DNA of 10,892 nucleotides from an uncultured euryarchaeote. Lineage in GTDB: Archaea; Thermoplasmatota; Poseidoniia; Poseidoniales; Thalassarchaeaceae. Positions within the stretch are counted from its first letter, which is position 1. Each line of letters opens with the position of its first letter. Shown one piece after another: positions 6,342 through 10,892 of this stretch. The stretch is taken from NCBI GenBank assembly GCA_937897085.1, contig CALCOR010000376.1, forward strand, positions 1 to 10,892, written 5' to 3'. A program made the translations under genes and the position numbers. The notes beneath the pieces were generated by a model. The model did no database searches. It was not told the DNA's origin and worked only from the letters and a program-made list of their open reading frames with translations.

Positions 6342-8780
6342 TCATTTGAATCGGCGGATCTTGCTGGGGCCTACTTGGAACGCCAGTATGGTGACCAGTA
6401 TGATTCCCCCCGCCAGCGTCCATAACATAGGCGTGGAGACCGAAAGCCCTCCACTTGCAGGTTGTTGGTCCCCTCCTTCTTCTTCGCTGACCGGTGGTTC
6501 CACAGTGACTTCGCGGGATGCCTCGTTGTTCTCCTCGTTGGTCTCTTGGATGTCATGCAGTGGGTCGACGACCACCCTGATGCTCGCTGAGTCACCCATC
6601 ATACCGACCTGCCAGTCACACGACGTGGAAGCGAGTTGGTCGGGAACGATTACCGGGATGCTCGAGGAGGTGCCCACGAGCTGATCATCGACGTAGCAGC
6701 GAACCAACACCAGGTTGGCGGCCGAGCGTCCCGAGTTGCGCACCCACGCGGTGATGGTCACGACATCACCTTGGGTGACGTTCACGGCCTGTTGACCTTG
6801 CTGGAAATACTCGAGGGTGATCTGCTCGATGAACAGGTCAGGCTCCGCCGTAGCGAGAACCCCGATGCTGGTCTGTACCGTGTTCGTACCGTCCGAGATG
6901 GTGATGATGACATCGAACGATCCTTCGGCGATGGGCTCCAGAAGGAGGTTTCCTGACTGATCGATGGACGCCCACGAGACATCAGTGTTGAACTGCAGTT
7001 GTGATAGTGGTGTGTCGACATCCTCGACGCCCAACTCGATCACCAGAGACTCACCCACCTCTACCTGCACTTCGAGCGGCAGTGGCGCGTGGGTGGGGGC
7101 GTCCTCCACCTCATTCACTGTCACGCTGAAGTTGCTGATCCAAGAGTTGCCCCGCTCATCTTGCACTTGCACCATCACGGTGGTCTGTCCATGCTGCTCG
7201 GGTTGCTGACTGACCACCAATTGTCCATCCACGACCGAGACGGTCAGCAGCGATGTATCCCCTGAGTTGGCGCTGACCTGTAGATTCTGCCAAGCGGTGA
7301 TGTCGTCGTTGCATGTCGAGAGCATCGGAATCACTGCTCCTGAGGCATCCTCGTCGAGTTGCCTGTCAGTTATGTCGTCGCACGACGGGTCGCGGTCCCA
7401 TTCGACCACGAACCCACCGGAGAGAATGATGTCGTCCACGACCACCACTGTCGTCTCTGCGTGACCATCGGACGACCACTGGAAACGGGTCCTGAGCCCG
7501 ATGTCTATCTGTTCACCTGCAGCTGGAAGCAAATGCCCCACCGGAATGGAGTGGCTGAAACTACCGAGTATCAGTGGCAAGTCTACCAGCACCACCCCTT
7601 CGAAGGCGACCCTGAGCGTGCTGACGTTCACGACCAGATCTTCGATGGCCCCCGATACGTGACCCGACACGGTCACCGTGGGGTCGTTTATGTCCGCGCG
7701 CACGCTAGCGAGGCAACCGTCCAACAGATCGACCTTGAATTCCAGGAAGCGGTGGTCTGGCAACAGGAAGGGATCGTTCAACAGCATGTATCCAAACCAA
7801 TTCTCTGCGTCGGCACTGCCGCGAACCTCGACACTGGCATTTCCGGTGGTGGACATATGCACCCGCCCCCATGATTGACCGTACGGCCGCTCCTGCACAG
7901 TCGAAATCCATGTCCCACCTGTAGCCGAGTCGATGAGTTCCAAGCCACATGGGCTCTGAGCCAGGTTGGTCGTCTGTCCGAGTGCAAGGTTGAGGTCGAT
8001 CACCGGAGACGCGCTCAGCAGAACGCTAGCCTCAGCCTTGGCGATCTCGAACGAGTACCATGATTGGAAGTAGGTCGCGTGGATTCCGACCGCATCGATT
8101 TCGACACGACTGTCATCTGTCGCTCCCACTGAATTGTAGTCGATGGTCACAGAGACGTTAGCAAGGATTGACCACGTCCATGATTCGAGCGAATCGAGTG
8201 GGATTGCTGCCGGATTGCCCGACATGTGGTCGATGGAGGACTGCGTGTGTGCGTACGTGCGCACCAGTTCAGTGCTACCGGGCCAAGAGACGATGAAGCG
8301 GACATCGTCCTGCTGCAGCGAGTCGGGTATCGCGAACGAGACGAGCAGTGTCACGTTGGTCAACTCACGATCCGAGACTGCACTGAGATCGTATCCAGAC
8401 AGCGTAATCTCCTGTCCGCTGCTGTACCAGTAGGCGCCGTCAGGGAATCCGAGCGTGTTATTGCTGTTGGTCAACGAGGACTCAGTCGCCCATGCAGTGG
8501 TGGAATCCCTCACCTCAGGACGAGAATGGGTGAACGACAACACTCCGTCAGCGACCATGGTTGTCGTATAGTCAGCAGGTCGACTCTCAAATCCTGCTTG
8601 ACTCGACAGAGTCCAGTCGGTGGCGTCATCGAAGGTCCCCTCAGGAAACAGGTCTACGGATTCAGCCCGGATGACCGTATCCGCAATCACAGACGGAGTA
8701 AGCGGCAAGAACAGCCCCGACAGTAGCAGCGCCAGAACTGTCAAGGATAGCCGAGACCTGAACTTGTGGACATCCTGCAT
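6342..8780 (-). CDS. Secreted, membrane-anchored surface protein with cadherin/Ig-like and CARDB domains
   Basis: An 812-residue cell-surface protein of unknown specific role. Residues 1-33 are a Sec signal peptide: basic start, hydrophobic core at 11-29, likely cleavage after 'VIA' (31-33). Residues 34 to about 460 are beta-rich with many N-x-S/T sites and no family I can name. Residues 461-562 resemble a cadherin-like module (DEDASG start, ending 'SVTVNEVEDAP'), and 563-645 a second Ig-like module with an acidic 'EDVDTP' loop that could bind calcium. Residues 646-761 are a CARDB domain, shown by 'NSGRSAANLVLVRCYVDD' and the ending 'IQETNEENNEA'. After an acidic/Gln linker come a membrane helix (about 785-803) and a basic end (KIRRFK). 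This is a tail anchor and also the layout of archaeosortase-processed proteins. Cysteines fall in pairs, so disulfides are likely. A leaderless start fits: a GGATTCAA octamer lies about 30 bp upstream and no SD is present. Confidence 0.9.
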   Translation of the reverse strand: MQDVHKFRSRLSLTVLALLLSGLFLPLTPSVIADTVIRAESVDLFPEGTFDDATDWTLSSQAGFESRPADYTTTMVADGVLSFTHSRPEVRDSTTAWATESSLTNSNNTLGFPDGAYWYSSGQEITLSGYDLSAVSDRELTNVTLLVSFAIPDSLQQDDVRFIVSWPGSTELVRTYAHTQSSIDHMSGNPAAIPLDSLESWTWSILANVSVTIDYNSVGATDDSRVEIDAVGIHATYFQSWYSFEIAKAEASVLLSASPVIDLNLALGQTTNLAQSPCGLELIDSATGGTWISTVQERPYGQSWGRVHMSTTGNASVEVRGSADAENWFGYMLLNDPFLLPDHRFLEFKVDLLDGCLASVRADINDPTVTVSGHVSGAIEDLVVNVSTLRVAFEGVVLVDLPLILGSFSHSIPVGHLLPAAGEQIDIGLRTRFQWSSDGHAETTVVVVDDIILSGGFVVEWDRDPSCDDITDRQLDEDASGAVIPMLSTCNDDITAWQNLQVSANSGDTSLLTVSVVDGQLVVSQQPEQHGQTTVMVQVQDERGNSWISNFSVTVNEVEDAPTHAPLPLEVQVEVGESLVIELGVEDVDTPLSQLQFNTDVSWASIDQSGNLLLEPIAEGSFDVIITISDGTNTVQTSIGVLATAEPDLFIEQITLEYFQQGQQAVNVTQGDVVTITAWVRNSGRSAANLVLVRCYVDDQLVGTSSSIPVIVPDQLASTSCDWQVGMMGDSASIRVVVDPLHDIQETNEENNEASREVTVEPPVSEEEGGDQQPASGGLSVSTPMLWTLAGGIILVTILAFQVGPSKIRRFK

Positions 8781-8805
8781 GTGTGCACGGCGGCGGAGCA
8801 GCCCC

Positions 8806-8813
8806 TTGAATCC
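8806..8813 (-). promoter_or_regulatory. Putative promoter octamer (GGATTCAA) for the surface protein
   Basis: The minus strand reads GGATTCAA, centred about 30 bp before the ATG at 8780, which would give a nearly leaderless transcript. It is a weaker match to the local GGTTTGAA pattern. A second candidate, CGTTTGAC (8832-8839, minus), lies 55 bp upstream of the ATG. Confidence 0.25.
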
Positions 8814-8838
8814 GTCGGACTTGCGAGCGTTGTCAAAC

Positions 8839-8846
8839 GGTTGAAA
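8839..8846 (+). promoter_or_regulatory. Putative promoter octamer (GGTTGAAA) for tRNA-His
   Basis: GGTTGAAA, followed by an AT-rich TA, is centred 36 bp before the mature tRNA 5' end. This suits an archaeal TATA box with a short 5' leader removed by RNase P. It adjoins an opposite-strand candidate (8832-8839), so 8832-8848 may be a bidirectional promoter core. Confidence 0.35.
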
Positions 8847-8878
8847 TAGCGGCCTCTGCCCGGTCGGTTCACACCTAT

Positions 8879-8951
8879 GGCTGCGGTAGTCTAGTGGTTA
8901 GGACGGCAGACTGTGGCTCTGCCAGCCCGGATTCGAATTCCGGTCGCGGCC
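8879..8951 (+). tRNA. tRNA-His (anticodon GTG) with encoded G-1
   Basis: A complete cloverleaf can be drawn. The acceptor stem pairs 8880-8886 with 8944-8950 (two G-U wobbles). U8/A9 are at 8887-8888. The D stem is GTCT/GGAC with an AGTGGTTA loop. The anticodon stem GCAGA/TCTGC holds the loop CTGTGGC, anticodon GTG at 8913-8915. The T stem CCGGA/TCCGG holds the loop TTCGAAT. The discriminator base is C (8951) and the base before the acceptor stem is G (8879), giving the G-1:C73 pair that histidyl-tRNA synthetase recognises. No intron is present, and CCA is not encoded, so it must be added after transcription. The gene converges on ribA. Confidence 0.96.
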
Positions 8952-8984
8952 CTCTTGCATTCCGGATGGGTCCTACGGGAATCA

Positions 8985-9626
8985 TCAATCTCCGTTGAGG
9001 ATGTCCGCATCGATTTCGTGTCCCATACGCTCTACCTTGGTCGTCAGATAACCGAAATTCTCGTCGGATAGGCCTGCAACTAGCGGCATCTGTTCAATCA
9101 CATCGATGTCAAGTGAGCGAAGCTGCGCGAACTTGTCTGGATTGTTGGTGAGCAAGGATACCTTGTCGATGTCGACTCCCCTCAGAATCTCAGCTGCAAC
9201 CCTGTAGTCACGCGCGTCCACCGGATGACCTAGCAGCAGGTTGGCGTCCAGCGTGTCAGCGCCTCGGTCCTGGAGATGGTAAGCGCGGATCTTCTCGCGC
9301 AGCCCGATGCCACGCCCCTCCTGTCTAAGGTAGATCAGGCAGCCCCAGCCGCGCTTGTGGATGGCGCTGAGAGCAGCCTCCAACTGCGCGCCGCAGTCAC
9401 AGCGCAGGCTGCCGAATGCATCTCCAGTCAGGCATTCAGAATGAATGCGGACGAGCACGGGGTCAGGCCCAGACATGTCACCCATAGTCAGGGCGACGTG
9501 GTCGAGGTTCTTTCCATCCTCGTGAAAGACGCGAATACGAAATTCACCATGCGCGGTAGGCAGCCGTGCGTCGGGCGGGACTTTCGTCGACTCGGAGACG
9601 GCGAGAACATTCTCTGTGTCACTCAT
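8985..9626 (-). CDS. ribA: GTP cyclohydrolase II (riboflavin biosynthesis)
   Basis: RibA opens the imidazole ring of GTP, releasing formate and pyrophosphate, as the first committed step of riboflavin synthesis. From ATG 9626 the protein has 213 residues, near the usual 200. The zinc site is 'HSECLTGDAFGSLRCDCG' (62-79), with C65, C76 and C78 as ligands. The catalytic block 'YLRQEGRGIGL' covers 99-109, 'DTLDAN' 124-129, 'LGHPVDARDYRVAAEIL' 132-148 and 'LLTNNPDK' 158-165. This is a stand-alone RibA, not fused to RibB. The frame extends upstream to 9650, but ATG 9626 is preferred: it lies 4 bp after the tusA stop, and a G-rich GGGGTG stretch (9634-9639, minus) is a possible SD. Many archaea make the first intermediate with the unrelated ArfA (GTP cyclohydrolase III), so this bacterial-type enzyme is notable. 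Confidence 0.95.
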   Translation of the reverse strand: MSDTENVLAVSESTKVPPDARLPTAHGEFRIRVFHEDGKNLDHVALTMGDMSGPDPVLVRIHSECLTGDAFGSLRCDCGAQLEAALSAIHKRGWGCLIYLRQEGRGIGLREKIRAYHLQDRGADTLDANLLLGHPVDARDYRVAAEILRGVDIDKVSLLTNNPDKFAQLRSLDIDVIEQMPLVAGLSDENFGYLTTKVERMGHEIDADILNGD

Positions 9627-9630
9627 TGTC

Positions 9631-9888
9631 TCACACCCCTTCACCGGCACGAATCAGGAATCGGAATTCACCTGCCACGTCCTCGAGCGATACGAGTTCA
9701 GCACCGACTCTGGCGAGTAGCAGCGGGATATCATGCTTTGTCTCCGGATCATCCGCCAACACCTCCAGCAGCTCACCGGGGCTGATCTGTTGCAACACCC
9801 GCCGCGTCTCGTGTACTGGTACCGGGCAGAGGTAGCCCACCACATCCAACCTATGCGCCGGGTCGTTTCCGTTCTGTTCAACTGCCAT
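9631..9888 (-). CDS. tusA: TusA/SirA-family sulfur carrier protein
   Basis: A small protein (85 residues) of the TusA/SirA/YeeD fold, cytoplasmic, which carries sulfur as a cysteine persulfide. The family signature is the Cys-Pro-x-Pro motif near the N-terminus, here 'LCPVPV' with the active Cys at 21, preceded by 'LDVVGY' as is usual. The rest fits the fold: a helix ('HETRRVLQQI', 26-35), a turn 'SPGELLEVLADDP' (36-48), a second helix and a final strand 'EFRFLIRAG'. The exact sulfur acceptor cannot be told; tRNA thiolation, molybdenum cofactor or another pathway are possible. It is separated from ribA by 4 bp, so the two are almost certainly co-transcribed, although no direct biochemical link is obvious. 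A GGTTCAGA octamer lies about 35 bp upstream of the start. Confidence 0.88.
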   Translation of the reverse strand: MAVEQNGNDPAHRLDVVGYLCPVPVHETRRVLQQISPGELLEVLADDPETKHDIPLLLARVGAELVSLEDVAGEFRFLIRAGEGV

Positions 9889-9919
9889 CGGTTCACACTC
9901 GGCAACTGGTTGCGCTCAC

Positions 9920-9927
9920 TCTGAACC
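9920..9927 (-). promoter_or_regulatory. Putative promoter octamer (GGTTCAGA) for tusA-ribA
   Basis: The minus strand reads GGTTCAGA, centred about 35 bp before the tusA ATG, within the 97-bp divergent spacer shared with the archaeosortase-like gene. It is a moderate match to the local pattern. Confidence 0.3.
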
Positions 9928-9941
9928 GTACACCTGTCTTG

Positions 9942-9957
9942 AACCCACGGGGGGGTT
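9942..9957. repeat. Inverted repeat AACCC/GGGTT with poly-G loop in the tusA/archaeosortase spacer
   Basis: AACCC (9942-9946) and GGGTT (9953-9957) are complementary and flank a 6-base loop ending in Gs. They form part of a run of seven Gs at 9949-9955. The repeat overlaps the putative promoter octamer of the downstream gene, so it may be an operator. The arms are short and chance cannot be excluded. Confidence 0.25.
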
Positions 9958-9961
9958 TGAT
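9954..9961 (+). promoter_or_regulatory. Putative promoter octamer (GGTTTGAT) for the archaeosortase-like gene
   Basis: GGTTTGAT followed by AG is centred about 28 bp before ATG 9986. With a TATA-to-start distance of about 26 bp, the transcript would begin almost at the start codon. No clear SD precedes the ATG, which also fits leaderless translation. Confidence 0.35.
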
Positions 9962-9985
9962 AGAGGCATCTCTCATAGGGCAGAC

Positions 9986-10892
9986 ATGGCAGATGTGCCT
10001 CGAGGCAGCGATGACATCTCCATCGAGGAGTTGAGAGAGCAGGTCGTGTTCATGCTCGGCGTCATCGTCGTGCTGCTGGGTGGGGAGTTAGTCTACCGTT
10101 GGCTGACCGACCCAACAGACTCGCTCTCGTGGATCCAGGTGGCTGACGCTTGGATTTGGAACAGCCTTCACTCCATGTTGTTCGGCTCCAGCTCAGTGAC
10201 AGTGTTGGAGAGCACCTACGGCCTGCCCACAGTGATGGAGTTCGACCACTCCTCGTTCTATCAGCCGATTCCGCTCGAGGTCACCGATGAGTGCGTGGGT
10301 GTGCATGAGGTCGTGTTCGTCTCGCTGCTGATCGCAATCTCTCCGGGAGTGCCGGGGCGCTTGAAGGTCCGGGGAATCCTTGCCATGGCAGTCGCGCTGC
10401 AGATGATCAACATGGCTCGTCTGCTCGTTCTCTACCCGCTGGCTGTCAGTGGCTGCCAAGCGGATCCGGGTGTCTACGGATGCGAGGAACCGATGTGGCG
10501 GTTCCACGAATTCATGCTGCGTATCGGTTTCATGCTGCTCATCGTCGTCGGCTGGCTGATCTGGTTCGTAGTCTCCGATGGCGCAGGACATCTGCGCCGC
10601 CACCAGCGGCGCATAGAGAAACGTGGCCCTGTCCAGCGGCGGCTTGCCATGCGTGAATCGCTTCCGGACTGGTCGAAGGCGGTGCTGACGGTCGGACTGT
10701 TGCTAGCGGCGGCCGGAGTGTACACGTTGGCGTTCGACGATGAGGCACGCCAGCATAAACTGGAAGCAGAGGGGTGCGAAGACATCATCTCATCGGCGTG
10801 TGGCAGGGAACTGCACGAATGGGATGACATCTCGGGAATAGCGCTGCGCCAACTGCTGCTGGGCGCATCACTCGTCGCAATTGCCACAGTGA
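9986..10892 (+). CDS. Archaeosortase/exosortase-family membrane transpeptidase (3' partial)
   Basis: The frame from ATG 9986 has no stop before the window end (302 codons visible). The family comprises multi-pass membrane cysteine proteases that cut a C-terminal sorting signal and attach surface proteins to a lipid or other anchor. The predicted triad is in order: Cys103 in 'DECVGVHE' at the outer end of a helix, Arg145 in 'MINMARLLVLY' (the family's N-x-x-R helix), and His174 in 'WRFHEFMLRIGF'. Membrane segments lie at about 18-38, 107-119, 129-152 and 176-197. Beyond the usual core there is an added part: a very basic loop (201-223), another helix (231-249), an outer stretch with Cys264 and Cys272, and the start of a further helix (285-302). 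It diverges from tusA. Overall identity to named subfamilies cannot be judged, so no symbol is given. The triad context makes the family call fairly strong. Confidence 0.82.
   Translation, partial: MADVPRGSDDISIEELREQVVFMLGVIVVLLGGELVYRWLTDPTDSLSWIQVADAWIWNSLHSMLFGSSSVTVLESTYGLPTVMEFDHSSFYQPIPLEVTDECVGVHEVVFVSLLIAISPGVPGRLKVRGILAMAVALQMINMARLLVLYPLAVSGCQADPGVYGCEEPMWRFHEFMLRIGFMLLIVVGWLIWFVVSDGAGHLRRHQRRIEKRGPVQRRLAMRESLPDWSKAVLTVGLLLAAAGVYTLAFDDEARQHKLEAEGCEDIISSACGRELHEWDDISGIALRQLLLGASLVAIATV

Noticed and set aside
7359..7874. 171-codon plus-strand frame inside the surface-protein gene
   Set aside because: The minus-strand protein has a signal peptide, recognisable domains and an anchor across this stretch; the plus frame has none.
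9627..9650. N-terminal extension of ribA to 9650
   Set aside because: It would overlap tusA, adds eight residues with no family match, and the ATG at 9626 just after the tusA stop is the natural start.
10193..10887. Overlapping minus-strand frames (136 and 137 codons) opposite the last gene
   Set aside because: The plus-strand frame gives a multi-helix archaeosortase-like protein with a catalytic triad; the minus-strand products are low-complexity His/Ser/Arg-rich shadows.

Overview
The window looks archaeal, most likely from a Thermoplasmatota lineage such as marine group II (Poseidoniales). That lineage call is an inference from gene content: an archaeal DUF106 (EMC3/TMCO1-like) membrane protein, an archaeal-type cytidylate kinase and a Cbf5/TruB-type pseudouridine synthase with a PUA domain lie in one tight cluster. 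Other supporting signs are an intronless tRNA-His with genome-encoded G-1 and no encoded CCA, large Ig/cadherin-like surface proteins, and an archaeosortase-like protease. The DNA is fairly GC-rich, genes are tightly packed, and several starts look leaderless.

Layout. Positions 1-2702 (+) hold most of a large acidic protein with an N-terminal polyproline repeat, several Ig-like beta-sandwich repeats and a C-terminal zinc ribbon; its 5' end is cut by the window. It ends base-to-base against a convergent TPR protein (2703-3557, -). An 84-bp divergent spacer with two perfect palindromes then leads into the plus-strand cluster DUF106 (3642-4574), cmk (4582-5118) and cbf5 (5121-6089), with spacers of 7 and 2 bp. 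A 252-bp gap with no recognisable gene follows. Next come a long secreted, C-terminally anchored surface protein (6342-8780, -), tRNA-His(GTG) (8879-8951, +), and a two-gene minus-strand unit tusA-ribA (9888 down to 8985). The last gene, diverging from tusA, is an archaeosortase/exosortase-family membrane protease (9986 to the window end, +, incomplete). I found it by reading the frame to the window edge, and it carries a recognisable Cys-Arg-His triad.

How the genes fit together. DUF106, Cmk and Cbf5 are core functions (membrane-protein insertion, CMP phosphorylation, rRNA/tRNA pseudouridylation). RibA starts riboflavin synthesis, and TusA is a small sulfur carrier whose gene is closely coupled to ribA. 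The surface protein has a signal peptide at one end and a transmembrane-plus-basic tail at the other. This is the general layout of sortase or archaeosortase substrates, and an archaeosortase-like enzyme is encoded 1.2 kb away. That pairing is the most interesting hypothesis here, but it is not proven by the sequence. A GGTTTGAA-like octamer recurs 28-37 bp upstream of several starts and may be the local TATA-type promoter element.
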